A stretch of 64,000 nucleotides of DNA from Kribbella sp. NBC_00382 (GCF_036067295.1 NZ_CP107954.1:7378001-7442000), one strand, 5' to 3'; shown: positions 34,420 through 43,366, counted from the stretch's first letter. The notes: generated by a model from the sequence alone, not told the origin. A program made the numbers and translations.

Positions 34420-35951
34420 CACACGGCACTTCCTTCCATCACCAGATCGAGGACCTGGTGTTCGTCGATTTCGTGCGCGGGGCCCGTGTGCACGGCCCGC
34501 CCCTCCCGCATCACCACGACCCGGTCCGCCAGACCGAGCACCTCCTCGACCTCGCTGGAGACCAGCACGATCGCTACCCCGTTGGCGGCCAGCTTGCGCA
34601 CGAGCGCGTAGATCTCGGACCGCGCTCCCACGTCCACACCCCGGGTCGGCTCGTCCAGCAGCAGCACCCGGCAGTCCCTCATCAACCAGCGGGCCAGAAC
34701 GACCTTCTGCTGGTTGCCGCCCGACAGGTTGCGGACGGGATGGTCCACCCCCGCCGGCCGGACATCCAATGCCTTGGTCAACTCCTCCGCGGCCTGCTTT
34801 TCGGCGTGACCGTTGAGGAATCCGGCGCTGGCGAAGCGTCCCATGCTCGACACGGTGATGTTCTTGTAGACCGCCTCGTCGAGCAACAACGCCTGGCTCT
34901 TGCGCTCCTCCGGGGCCAGCCCGACGCCGGCCTTGACGGCCTGCTGCACCTGCCCCGGCCTGAGCACCTTGCCATTCACCCGGACGACACCGGTCGCCGC
35001 CTTGCGCGCGCCGTACACGGTCTCCAGTACTTCGGAACGCCCCGACCCGACCAGTCCCGCGAGACCGAGGATCTCGCCGGCCCGGACCGAGAAGTGGATG
35101 TCGGCGAACTCCCGCGGCCTGGACAGGTTCTCGACCTCGAGTACCACCGGCGCAGTGTTCTCGACCTCGTCGCGGGGCGGGAAGACGTACTCGATCGAGC
35201 GGCCGGTCATCAGCCGGATCAACTCGGCGGTCGGGGTCTCCCGGGCGTCGAGGCCGGTCGCGACGGTGGCGCCGTCCTTCAGCACGGTGACCCGGTCGCC
35301 GATCTCGCGGATCTCCTCGAGCCGGTGCGAGATGTAGACGATCGCGACGCCTTGCGAGGTGAGGTCGCGGATCACCCGGAAGAGGTTGTCGACCTCTTCG
35401 GAGTCCAGTACCGCGGACGGCTCGTCCATCACGATCAGCCGGGCTTTCCTGGAGAGCGCTCTGGCCATGCTCACCACTTGCTGGCCGGCCGCGGACAGCA
35501 GGCCGACGGTCCGGCCGGGCGGGATCTCGCCGTGGCCGAGGCCCTTGAGCAGCTCGCGTGCCTTGGTGTTCGCCTCGTGCCGGCGGGTCAGGCCGAAGCG
35601 GGCGGGCTCGTGGCCGAGGAACACGTTCTCGGCGACAGTGAGGTCCGGTACCAGGTCCAGCTCTTGGTAGATGGCGGCGATGCCGAGCGCCATCGAGTCG
35701 GCCGGGGTGCTCAGCGAGACCAGGCTGCCATTGACGTGGATCGTGCCGGCGTCCGGTTTGTGCGCGCCGGTGAGGACGCGGATCAGGGTCGACTTGCCGG
35801 CGCCGTTCTGGCCGAGCAGGCAGTGCACCTCGCCGCGGCGGATGTCGAGGTCGACGCCGTCGAGTGCTCGCACACCGGGGAACTCCTTGACGATCCCGGT
35901 CATCCGGAGCAGGTCTTCACCGGCCGCGGCCGGGACTTCGTACTCGGTCAT
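34419..35951 (-). CDS. sugar ABC transporter ATP-binding protein (RbsA/XylG-like)
   Basis: 510 aa with two fused ABC domains. The first has Walker A GQNGAGKS at 47-54. The second carries the degenerate GLVGSGRSE typical of RbsA, then the signature LSGGNQQKVVLARWL and Walker B VLLLDEPTRGVDVGA. ATG 35951 overlaps the ROK gene stop by 4 nt. It powers import with the RbsC-like permease and the binding protein downstream. Confidence 0.94.
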   Translation of the reverse strand: MTEYEVPAAAGEDLLRMTGIVKEFPGVRALDGVDLDIRRGEVHCLLGQNGAGKSTLIRVLTGAHKPDAGTIHVNGSLVSLSTPADSMALGIAAIYQELDLVPDLTVAENVFLGHEPARFGLTRRHEANTKARELLKGLGHGEIPPGRTVGLLSAAGQQVVSMARALSRKARLIVMDEPSAVLDSEEVDNLFRVIRDLTSQGVAIVYISHRLEEIREIGDRVTVLKDGATVATGLDARETPTAELIRLMTGRSIEYVFPPRDEVENTAPVVLEVENLSRPREFADIHFSVRAGEILGLAGLVGSGRSEVLETVYGARKAATGVVRVNGKVLRPGQVQQAVKAGVGLAPEERKSQALLLDEAVYKNITVSSMGRFASAGFLNGHAEKQAAEELTKALDVRPAGVDHPVRNLSGGNQQKVVLARWLMRDCRVLLLDEPTRGVDVGARSEIYALVRKLAANGVAIVLVSSEVEEVLGLADRVVVMREGRAVHTGPAHEIDEHQVLDLVMEGSAV

Positions 35952-37231
35952 TGGGCTACTCCTGCAGCGTCGCGACCGACGAGGGTCGGGTCGAGGAAAA
36001 CCTGGTCGAGCGAGATCTGCGCGCCGCCGCGGACGGCGGCGGTGAAGCCGAGCTCGGACTGGACGACGCGGCAACCGCCACCCTCCGGTGCGATCACGCG
36101 ATCCCGGATCGCGTTCTCCAGCGGCTCTTTCAGCCACGGCCCGAGGACGGCGAAGTAGCCGCCGAGCACGAGTACGTCCGGGTTCAAGATGTTCACCAGG
36201 ATCGCGCCGCCGATCCCCAGCCAGGTACCGACATCGGCCAGCGCCTTCAGGGTTCTGCTGCTGCCGTCCTCGGCTCGCCGGGTGATCTCGGCCAGCCGCT
36301 GCTCGACATCCAGCGACGGGTCGCGGACCGGGTCGTCCGAATCAGTTGCCTTGTTCAATAAAGCGGTCAGGCCGACGACGGTCTCCCAGCAGCCAGTACG
36401 GCCACAACCGCACGTCCCGCCGGCCGGCGCGACCGGCATGTGCCCGACCTCGCCGCTGAACCCGTGCCCGCCACGCAGCAGATGCCCTCCGGTGACCATG
36501 CCGCCACCGACACCGACAGCACCGGTCAGCAACACGATGTCCTGGACCTGATCGGCATCCTGCTCGGTCGCAGCTTTCATCTCCGAGTACGCCGCCAGCG
36601 CCGCAAGGTTCGCCTCGTTGTCCACCCGCACCGGGTACGCCGGACTGCCGAGGCGCTCGCGCATCTCGTCGACGACGGGGACCTCGGCCCAACCAAGGTT
36701 CGGGGCCAGCTTGAGCAACCCGGTCGCACTCTGGACCAGGCCGGGTACCGCCAGCGTGACGCCGGTGATCTGGCCGCCACGGGCCACGACCGTGGTCACG
36801 GATTCGCGGATCAGCTCGGCCAGCTGGTCGAGCGTCGTCGCGGGGTCGAGGTGGGCGACATCGAGCGGGACTCGTCGATCGGTGACGGTCTCGCCGCTCA
36901 GGTCGAGGGCGGTGACGGCGAGGTAGTCGACGTTGATCTCGGCGCCGACTCCGCAGACGCCACTGCCGTCGAGCTCGACGAGCTGCCCGGGGCGGCCGAG
37001 CGCACCGGCTTCGGCCTGGCCCTCGCGGAGGAGTCCGCGATCGACGAGCTCGGCGACCAGGCTGCTGACGGTGGCCTTGTTGAGTCCGGTGTCGGCCGCG
37101 ATCCGGGCACGAGAGCGCGATCCCGCGGCACGGACGTGCCGTAGTACGACCGAGAGGTTGTTCCGCCGGAGCGAGACGTGATCGGCGGCGACCACACCGC
37201 TGCCTGGTCGGCTGTTCTCGGACAGCGTCAT
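35948..37231 (-). CDS. ROK-family (XylR-type) transcriptional repressor
   Basis: 427 aa. An N-terminal winged helix (RIAADTGLNKATVSSLVAEL, about 45-64) precedes a ROK sugar-binding domain with GVTLAVPGLV, the zinc motif region CGCGRTGCWE and GGAILVNILNPDVLVLGG. XylR-like repressors of this type bind xylose-operon operators and release them with the sugar. ATG 37231 is chosen over an upstream frame that would run through the operator. It is the first gene of the locus and is likely autoregulated through the repeat at 37292-37318. Confidence 0.92.
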   Translation of the reverse strand: MTLSENSRPGSGVVAADHVSLRRNNLSVVLRHVRAAGSRSRARIAADTGLNKATVSSLVAELVDRGLLREGQAEAGALGRPGQLVELDGSGVCGVGAEINVDYLAVTALDLSGETVTDRRVPLDVAHLDPATTLDQLAELIRESVTTVVARGGQITGVTLAVPGLVQSATGLLKLAPNLGWAEVPVVDEMRERLGSPAYPVRVDNEANLAALAAYSEMKAATEQDADQVQDIVLLTGAVGVGGGMVTGGHLLRGGHGFSGEVGHMPVAPAGGTCGCGRTGCWETVVGLTALLNKATDSDDPVRDPSLDVEQRLAEITRRAEDGSSRTLKALADVGTWLGIGGAILVNILNPDVLVLGGYFAVLGPWLKEPLENAIRDRVIAPEGGGCRVVQSELGFTAAVRGGAQISLDQVFLDPTLVGRDAAGVAQ

Positions 37232-37291
37232 AAGTCCCACCCCTTCTCCCCCGACAGGAGAAATCGCGGCTGTTGTGACGCCGCTCACAGA

Positions 37292-37318
37292 CTTTGTCTG
37301 TTGAGCCAACAAACTAAG
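37292..37318. promoter_or_regulatory. ROK/XylR-type operator
   Basis: CTTTGTCTGTTG-AGC-CAACAAACTAAG is a 12-3-12 inverted repeat with 10 of 12 positions paired. It lies about 61 nt upstream of the ROK start. On the minus strand it reads TTAGTTTGTTGG, the usual look of actinobacterial ROK/xylose operators. Confidence 0.7.
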
Positions 37319-37498
37319 TACCGGCGGACTGGGCGTCAAGATGTTGCGGCGAAGTTTCTTCAGGACGTCGGTTTTGTATCAGTCTGGAAATTGCAAGTAC
37401 TTCTTCAAATTTTGCGTCCGACCTTGCGCGCCGAAGCGCCCGTTTGTACGCTCGCGCCACTCTCCGCAGTCCTGTCCGCCCCCTTTCAGGAGCCTGCA

Positions 37499-39022
37499 AT
37501 GTCTTTGACACGCCGTACTTTTCTGGCTGCCGCAGCAGCCGCCGGAACCTCCATCGGCACAGCTCTGCCCTCCTCCGCGACCACCGCGACACCCGTTGCC
37601 AGTGGGCCGGGTGACGTCGTCGGCAAGATCACCGTCGGCTACCAGGGCTGGTTCGCCTGTATCGGCGACGGTGCCCCGATCAACAGCTGGTGGCACTACA
37701 GCCGGAACGCCGGCCAGCCGCCGTCGCCGACCAACACCACGATCGTCAGCTGGCCGGATGTCCGTGAGTTCACGGCGACCTACCAGTCGGCATACGCGAA
37801 TCTCGGCAACGGACAGCCGGCCAAGCTGTTCTCGTCGTACGACCAACAGACGGTCAACACGCACTTCCAGTGGATGCAGCAGAACGGCTGCGACACGGCT
37901 GCCCTGCAACGGTTCAACCCCACTGGCGGCGAAGGCCCGACCCGGGACGCGATGGCGGCCAAGGTCCGGCAGGCCGCGGAACAGTACGGGCGCAAGTTCT
38001 ACATCATGTACGACGCGACCGACTGGACGAATATGCAGTCGGAGATGAAGACCGACTGGACCAACAAGATGAAGGCGTACACGTCGTCACCGGCGTACGC
38101 GAAGCAGAACGGCAAACCGGTCGTCTGCATCTGGGGCTTCGGCTTCAACGAGGCCAACAAGGCCTTCCCTGCTTCGGCTTGTCTCGATGTCATCAACTGG
38201 TTCAAAAGCCAGGGCTGCTACGTGATCGGCGGTGTGCCGACGCACTGGCTGCCGGGCAACGAGGACTCGCGGCCCGGGTATCTCGAGGTGTACCACGCGT
38301 TCAACATGATCTCGCCGTGGATGGTCGGCCGGATCAGCGACGTCGCCGGCGCTGATCACTACTACAACAACGTGAATCAGCAGGACCAGGCCGACTGCAA
38401 CGCGCACGGTATCGACTACCAGCCCTGCGTCATTCCGGGCGATCTCTCGTCGGGGCACCGTGCTCATGGTGAGCTGATGTGGCGGCAGTTCTACAACCTC
38501 ACCCGGGTCGGCGTGCAGGGCATGTACATCTCGATGTTCGACGAGTTCAACGAGGGCAACCAGATCGCCAAGACGGCCGAGAGCCAGGCCTGGATCCCCA
38601 GCGGGTCAGGGATTCGGGCGCTCGACGAGGACGGTACGGCGTGTTCGTCGGACTACTACCTGCGGCTCACCAATGACGGCGGGCGGATGTTCAAGGGGCA
38701 GATCCCGGTGACCGCGACGCGGCCGACCCAGCCGATGCCGAACCAGGGCACGGGTGGCGTGATCTTCTACCAGCACATCGATTACGGCGGCACGGCCGGG
38801 CAGGCGCTTGCCAAGGGCAACTACACCCGGGCGCAGTTGGCGGCGGCCGGCGTGCAGGACAACTGGGCGTCCTCGGTGAAGGTACCGGCCGGGTGGACGG
38901 TGACCATCTTCGCCGAGGACAACTTCACCGGGCAGACCTGGACGCGGACGGCCGACACGGCGAACTTCGTTGCCCTGTCACCCAATGCGAATGACCAGTT
39001 GACGTCCTGCCGGATCTCCTAG
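37499..39022 (+). CDS. secreted GH99/GH71-like glycoside hydrolase with beta/gamma-crystallin-like tail
   Basis: 507 aa. The signal TRRTFLAAAAAAGTSIG is Tat-type. The catalytic region (about 40-400) is a barrel with YQGWFAC, KLFSSYDQQTVNTHFQWM, DTAALQRF and a C-terminal MYISMFDEFNEGNQ motif whose Glu is the candidate catalytic acid; the closest groups I know are the xylosidase/arabinosidase-annotated GH99-like proteins. Residues about 425-507 (VIFYQHIDYGGTAGQALAKG, TIFAEDNFTG) look like a beta/gamma-crystallin fold. ATG 37499 has AGGAG 6 nt upstream. It is divergent from the ROK gene and shares its operator region. Confidence 0.82.
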   Translation: MSLTRRTFLAAAAAAGTSIGTALPSSATTATPVASGPGDVVGKITVGYQGWFACIGDGAPINSWWHYSRNAGQPPSPTNTTIVSWPDVREFTATYQSAYANLGNGQPAKLFSSYDQQTVNTHFQWMQQNGCDTAALQRFNPTGGEGPTRDAMAAKVRQAAEQYGRKFYIMYDATDWTNMQSEMKTDWTNKMKAYTSSPAYAKQNGKPVVCIWGFGFNEANKAFPASACLDVINWFKSQGCYVIGGVPTHWLPGNEDSRPGYLEVYHAFNMISPWMVGRISDVAGADHYYNNVNQQDQADCNAHGIDYQPCVIPGDLSSGHRAHGELMWRQFYNLTRVGVQGMYISMFDEFNEGNQIAKTAESQAWIPSGSGIRALDEDGTACSSDYYLRLTNDGGRMFKGQIPVTATRPTQPMPNQGTGGVIFYQHIDYGGTAGQALAKGNYTRAQLAAAGVQDNWASSVKVPAGWTVTIFAEDNFTGQTWTRTADTANFVALSPNANDQLTSCRIS

Positions 39023-39024
39023 TT

Positions 39025-39822
39025 TTACAGGAGTTCCAGACTGTCGGTGGCGAGAGTGATGACCGCGCCATCGAGATGCAGGCGGCAGGCAATGGCGTGG
39101 CCGGCGCAGGTGAGAAGGGCGGGGCCGGCCACGTCGACCACCCGGTACGCGACCGGCTGGGTGCAGGGCTCGACGACGGCCTGCTGCTCGCGGTAGCAGC
39201 CGAGCACGTGGCAGGTCACCACTTCACCGACAGCCATCAGGGTCAGGCCGTGGTCTTCGCACATACCCCAGGTGACGCCACAGGTCTGGCCTTCGGTCGC
39301 TGCCAGGCGGATCAGGTTGCCTGCGGTAGTTTCGAGTTCACTGGCGACGGTGCGGAAGGTGTCTGCGGCTTGGTCCAGGTCGCGGCGGAGTTGGCGTGAG
39401 GCCACTGATTCAGGGAGGCCGCGCGTTGCCGCGATCAGGCCTTCGGACAGGGCGATCGCGGCCAGGGCGATCTCGTCGACCTTGACCGGGGTGCCGAAGC
39501 CGGACGGACGGTTCGGGTCGGGGGTTGCGGCGGTCCGTGGTACCGGGTCTGGCGGGATCAGTCGGCCTTGCGGCATCGCGTTCGGCGGTAGACCGCTGGC
39601 GACGTTGCCGGTTGCGCCGCTGCTACCTGTGCCGTTGCTGCCTGTGCCGTTGCTGGTTGCGCTGCCGTTGTTCGGCGGGTGTCCATTGCTGGGCGCACTG
39701 CCGTTGGGCGTGTGACCGTTCTGTACGCGCAGCGGACCCCGGCCGTTCTGGCCCGTGCGTCCTGCTCCTTCGACCACCATGTCGTTCGCGCTCCGGTCAC
39801 TCGCACGCTTGGCCTTCGCCAT
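39025..39822 (-). CDS. hypothetical protein with low-complexity N-terminus and Cys/His-rich C-terminus
   Basis: 265 aa. Residues 15-115 are Asn/Gly/Ser/Thr/Pro rich (NGTGSNGTGSSGATGN), probably disordered. A helical part (about 118-170, GLPESVASRQLRRDLDQA) follows, then a C-terminal domain with Cys and His pairs (GQTCGVTWGMCEDHG, TCHVLGCYRE, LTCAGHAIACRLH), which could bind zinc. No signal peptide. I do not recognise the family. It ends 3 nt from the stop of the GH99-like gene, convergent to it. Confidence 0.72.
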   Translation of the reverse strand: MAKAKRASDRSANDMVVEGAGRTGQNGRGPLRVQNGHTPNGSAPSNGHPPNNGSATSNGTGSNGTGSSGATGNVASGLPPNAMPQGRLIPPDPVPRTAATPDPNRPSGFGTPVKVDEIALAAIALSEGLIAATRGLPESVASRQLRRDLDQAADTFRTVASELETTAGNLIRLAATEGQTCGVTWGMCEDHGLTLMAVGEVVTCHVLGCYREQQAVVEPCTQPVAYRVVDVAGPALLTCAGHAIACRLHLDGAVITLATDSLELL

Positions 39823-40074
39823 TCGCTCGCCCCCTGATGTGTGTCTCCCCCGGTGGCCGATGGTGCCATGCCGGGAGGGGGTGCGGCCAGACCAAATCGA
39901 CCAGCATCACGCAGGGCTCAACACGCCTTGCGCACAGCAACGATTCGACCCTTCTCGGTACCGGAAACCACCCCCGAACTTCAACTGCTTGTGCACTCTT
40001 CCCGGGGTGGGCGCTGGTAATCACAGAGAGCGAATTCCACACACTCCCTTAACCTTGGCGCACGCTTGGTGACG
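39823..40074. other. intergenic stretch, nothing evident
   Basis: This 252-nt interval lies upstream of the hypothetical gene and downstream of the dienelactone hydrolase. It is somewhat AT-richer and presumably holds the promoter of the former. I see no repeat or palindrome worth naming. Confidence 0.5.
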
Positions 40075-40890
40075 TTACTCCTGCGTCGCGTCGATCTGCT
40101 GGTGGAGAAACTCGACTGCGCGGGTACGGGCCGCCAGCGCGAGGTTGCCCGGGACCTCGCGGACCTCGGCGGTGAGGGCGGAGTGGGCGCTCTTCGCGAA
40201 ACCGCCTGGGTTGCCTGGGCTGGAGTCCAGTTCGATCACCTCGAAGGCGTCGCCGAGGTGCTCGCGAAGAGTAGCGAAGCGCTCCGGCGGTACCGCCCGG
40301 TCGCGGGTGAACCGCACGCCGAGCGCGCACAGCCCGTCGGTGCGGGTCCGCTCGACCACCTGTGCCAACTCCTCCTGCGACAGGCCGGGATCACGCCGCC
40401 TGCTAGCGGAGATCGGCATCGGCGTGGCCGGCTGACTCAGTACCGATGCGAGCACGCTCGACTCGACGGCCGTGGCGAGCGCGAATCCGCCGGTGAAGCA
40501 CATCCCAATGACGCCGACGCCGCGTCCCGGAGTACGGGCTGCGAGATCGGCAGCGACTGCTCGCAGGTACGCGGTGATCGGACGCTTGGCATCCACCGCG
40601 AAGGCGCGGAACTCCGATGACACACACAGCCGGACGACCGTGCCCAGGATGTAGCCCATCGACTCGGGCTTGCCGGGCGTGCCGAAGGGTGACGGGATCA
40701 CCACGGTGAAGCCCTGATCGACGAGGTGATCCGCGAGGCCGAGCACCTGCGGGGTGATGCCGGGGATCTCGGGGATCAGGACGACGCCCGGGCCCTCGCC
40801 CTTCTCGTAGCAGTCATAGGTGCGCCCGGCGCCGGTGAACGGCGCCTTCACCCAGCCGGCCAGCGTCGAGGTCGGGGCGGCATCAGTCAT
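40075..40890 (-). CDS. dienelactone hydrolase family protein
   Basis: 271 aa alpha/beta hydrolase. The nucleophile is the Cys in GVIGMCFTGGFAL (about residue 130), as in dienelactone hydrolases. The N-terminal part has VVLIPEIPGITPQVLGLADHLVDQG and the oxyanion region. The expected acid and His lie in the C-terminal part. The substrate is unknown. A GAGCGCTC palindrome lies at 40939-40946, 49 nt before the start. Confidence 0.86.
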   Translation of the reverse strand: MTDAAPTSTLAGWVKAPFTGAGRTYDCYEKGEGPGVVLIPEIPGITPQVLGLADHLVDQGFTVVIPSPFGTPGKPESMGYILGTVVRLCVSSEFRAFAVDAKRPITAYLRAVAADLAARTPGRGVGVIGMCFTGGFALATAVESSVLASVLSQPATPMPISASRRRDPGLSQEELAQVVERTRTDGLCALGVRFTRDRAVPPERFATLREHLGDAFEVIELDSSPGNPGGFAKSAHSALTAEVREVPGNLALAARTRAVEFLHQQIDATQE

Positions 40891-40984
40891 CGGTGGAGTC
40901 TCCTCATGGTGGTCGAGCTTTCAGCCTAGAACTGCGGAGAGCGCTCCCCCGACGACGCGCTGTGTTATCCGGCTTTCGCGCCGG

Positions 40985-41326
40985 TCAGTCGAAGTCGTCG
41001 GTGAGGGCGCGGATCTCGACCATGCCGATCTCGGCGACCGGGTGCTTGCCGGCGATCTCGATCGCCTCGTCAAGGTCGCGGCAGTCGATCAGGTCGAAGC
41101 CGCCCATCTGCTCCTTCGACTCGGCGTACGGGCCGTCGGTGGTGACGACCTTGCCCGCCCGGCGGCTCACGCCCGTCGACTCCGCGGGCGGGCGGAGAGC
41201 CGCGCCTTCCCGGCGTACGCCACGCTCGGTCATCTCGCGCACCCATGCCTCGGTGGCCGCGATCATCTCCTCGGGCGCACCACCGGAGTAGTCCACATCC
41301 GGCCGGATCAGCAGCATGTACTTCAT
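40985..41326 (-). CDS. YCII/DGPF-domain protein (second copy)
   Basis: 113 aa, starting MKYMLLIRPDVDYSGG and containing VVTTDGPYAESKEQMGGFDLIDC, the DGPF motif as DGPY. GAGGAG precedes ATG 41326. A longer in-frame extension has shadow-like arginine-rich composition and is rejected. It is distantly related to the protein at 13398-13787. Function is unknown. Confidence 0.86.
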   Translation of the reverse strand: MKYMLLIRPDVDYSGGAPEEMIAATEAWVREMTERGVRREGAALRPPAESTGVSRRAGKVVTTDGPYAESKEQMGGFDLIDCRDLDEAIEIAGKHPVAEIGMVEIRALTDDFD

Positions 41327-41451
41327 CGTTCTCCTCGTATCTCTCCTGCGCTCCCTTGCCGAGCGCTGCACCCGGTACGTCGTAGTGGGGTCGGCGGGCT
41401 CGACATTCCTTCTGTCAGGGAGCGCTTCTGTCTGGGGAGCGCTCTCCGTGG
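41327..41451. promoter_or_regulatory. short promoter region with two AGCGCT palindromes
   Basis: The stretch before the YCII gene holds GGGAGCGCTTC near 41418-41428 and GGGGAGCGCTCTCC near 41435-41447, about 19 bp apart. They resemble the operators at 21857 and 21985, so control by a LacI-type protein is possible. Confidence 0.4.
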
Positions 41452-42807
41452 TCAGGGTGCGTAGTGCTGGACGGCGCCGCCGCGGGACAGGTCGACCAGG
41501 GTGTGGGCGAGCTCGCGGGCGTCTTCGAGAATCTCGTCGAGGTCCACCGTGGTGAGCCGGCGGTCCCTGACAACTATGTTGCCATCGACAACTACCGTGA
41601 CGACGTCGGAGGCGCGGACCGAATAGACCAGCGCGGCTCGCGGATCGTGCAGCGGCTGGTTGTGCGGTGCGGACAGGTCGACCAATGCGATGTCGGCGCG
41701 TCGGCCGGGCTCGATCGCGCCGATCTCGTTGGCCAGGCCGGCTGCCGCCGCGCCGCCTCTCGTCGCGAGGCGGAGGGTGTCCGAGATGGTCATCCACTCG
41801 GCGTCCTGCTCGCGTTGCTTCTGCGTCAAGGCGAGCAGCCTCAAGGATTCCCAGACGTCGAGGGTGTTGTGTACGGCCGCTCCATCGGTACCGATTCCGA
41901 CGGTGATGCCGGCCGACCAGAGTTGCTTGACGGGAGTGGTCGGGCCCATCGCGAGTTTGAGGTAGACCTTCGGGCAGGCGGCGACCGTAGTACGGGCTGC
42001 GTGCTTCGCCAGGATGGGGAGGTCCTCGTCGGTGATACCGCAGCCGTGGGCGATGAGAGCTCCTGCTTGGAGGACGCCGGTGCGGTCGAGTACTTCGATG
42101 GGGGTGGCGCCGAGGCGGTCTTTCGACGATTGCGTCTGGTCGGCTGTCTCGGCGGCGTGGAGGTGGATGCGGAATCCTTCGGCTTGCGCGACTTCCGCAG
42201 TACGGGCCAGGTCTTCTTCCGAGACCGTATAGGTGGCGTGCGGTCCGAGGCTTGCGGTGATGCGTGGCGGGTTTGCGGCGTTGTTGCCGAGGGCGCGAAT
42301 CTGCCGAGCTGCCTCGTACGCCGCTTCGCGACCTTCAGTGCCGCTGGACGAGAAGAAGGTCGGCGCCAGGTCGGCCCGGATCCCGGTCTCGAGCGCGGCG
42401 GCGGCGATCTGGTCGGCGTGAAAGTAGTGGTCCACAAAGGTGGTGACCCCGGCCAGCAACATCTCCGCACACGCGAGCCTTGCGCCGACCTTGACCCGCT
42501 CGGCCGTCAGGTTCATCTCCATCGGCCAGATCTTGCGATTGAACCAGTCATCGATCGAGACATCCTCGGCCGCACCCCGCATCATCACCATCGGACTGTG
42601 CGTATGCGCGTTCACCAGCCCTGGTACGGCGATCAGCCCGGTCGCATCAAGCTCCTCGATGTCATCAGCGGCCGCCAGCGCTCCCGCCGGCATCACCTCG
42701 TCGATCGCCCCGTCCTCGATCACAATGTCCTGATACTCATCAACCCGGCACTCCCCCGCCACCGGCACCACCAACACAGAACAATTCCGAACCACCAACC
42801 GCCCCAT
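41452..42807 (-). CDS. amidohydrolase, MtaD/SsnA-like deaminase
   Basis: 451 aa metal-dependent amidohydrolase. The metal ligands are visible: VNAHTHSP (His68, His70), IHLHAAETADQ, ALIAHGCGITDED and GIGTDGAAVHNTLD. The pattern fits 5-methylthioadenosine/S-adenosylhomocysteine deaminases and related chlorohydrolases. ATG 42807 follows GGAGGA by 3-4 nt. Substrate prediction between adenosine derivatives, cytosine and triazines cannot be made here. Confidence 0.87.
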   Translation of the reverse strand: MGRLVVRNCSVLVVPVAGECRVDEYQDIVIEDGAIDEVMPAGALAAADDIEELDATGLIAVPGLVNAHTHSPMVMMRGAAEDVSIDDWFNRKIWPMEMNLTAERVKVGARLACAEMLLAGVTTFVDHYFHADQIAAAALETGIRADLAPTFFSSSGTEGREAAYEAARQIRALGNNAANPPRITASLGPHATYTVSEEDLARTAEVAQAEGFRIHLHAAETADQTQSSKDRLGATPIEVLDRTGVLQAGALIAHGCGITDEDLPILAKHAARTTVAACPKVYLKLAMGPTTPVKQLWSAGITVGIGTDGAAVHNTLDVWESLRLLALTQKQREQDAEWMTISDTLRLATRGGAAAAGLANEIGAIEPGRRADIALVDLSAPHNQPLHDPRAALVYSVRASDVVTVVVDGNIVVRDRRLTTVDLDEILEDARELAHTLVDLSRGGAVQHYAP

Positions 42808-42924
42808 AAGTCCTCCAACCCGACCACCCGTCCCCAGCAGTCTGCTCCATCCCCTCGCCACACCCCCGCTGATTACTACCCCACCTAACCGCGCGCCTTA
42901 CTCCCCCAGCTAACCGCGCGCCGC

Positions 42925-43090
42925 CCCGCCAGCTACCCCTGCGCTGCCTCACCACCTCCGCCAGCTCCCCACGCGCCGCCTCCTCACCCCCGCCAGCAAC
43001 CCTCCGCCTCCTCCCCACGCCCCGCCTCCCCGCCAGCTCCCCGCGCACCGCCTCGCCACCCCGCCAGCTACCCCTGCGCCGCCTCGCCAC
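42925..43090. repeat. degenerate tandem repeats of about 31 nt
   Basis: The unit is roughly CCCGCCAGCTACCCCTGCGC followed by CGCCTCGCCAC. Five copies can be seen, the last two (43029-43059 and 43060-43090) being nearly identical and exactly 31 nt apart. The left copies are more diverged. The block directly abuts the TetR remnant, so repeat growth may have replaced its missing 5' part. Confidence 0.7.
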
Positions 43091-43110
43091 TCAACCAGCC
43101 ACCCCCGCGC

Positions 43111-43340
43111 GCCGGCGACCCAACCGAGGCGATCCGCGCGGCTGGCCGCTCCCAGGACGAGTTCCGCGACATCGTCGGCGACCCGCACGCCCACTACGGC
43201 GCCCTCCTGCTAGCCGGCGCCCACGGCATCGCCGGCATGGAACTCACCGGCTACCTAGCCCCGGCAAATGGCACACCACCGCCGACGAGGTCCTGGACAC
43301 CCTCGTCCAAATGATCACCACCACCAGCAAAACTCCTTAG
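43111..43340 (+). pseudogene. TetR-family regulator C-terminal remnant with frameshift
   Basis: From 43111 the frame reads AGDPTEAIRAAGRSQDEF, later AHYGALLLAGAHGIAGMELT and GYLAP, typical of a TetR C-terminal domain. After 43265 the continuation KWHTTADEVLDTLVQM is found in another frame and ends at TAG 43338-43340. One nucleotide appears to be missing at LAPA/KWH. The helix-turn-helix half is absent, replaced by GC-rich repeats. It is therefore a truncated and frameshifted remnant. Confidence 0.7.
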
Positions 43341-43366
43341 TCGAACCGGCAACGGGTTAACTTCTG

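Larger units (their letters stand above)
42808..43366. other. GC-rich repeat block and decayed gene between amidohydrolase and VOC genes
   Basis: No intact gene is supported in these 559 nt. The left part is C-rich with degenerate tandem repeats (42925-43090); the right part is a broken TetR remnant (43111-43340). Both are listed separately. A minus-strand open frame across the repeats has a Gly/Arg-rich composition caused by the repeats and is rejected. Confidence 0.7.

Noticed and set aside
42740..43194. Minus-strand Gly/Arg-rich open frames across the repeat block.
   Set aside because: Their content is created by C-rich repeats and no ribosome site or family is evident.
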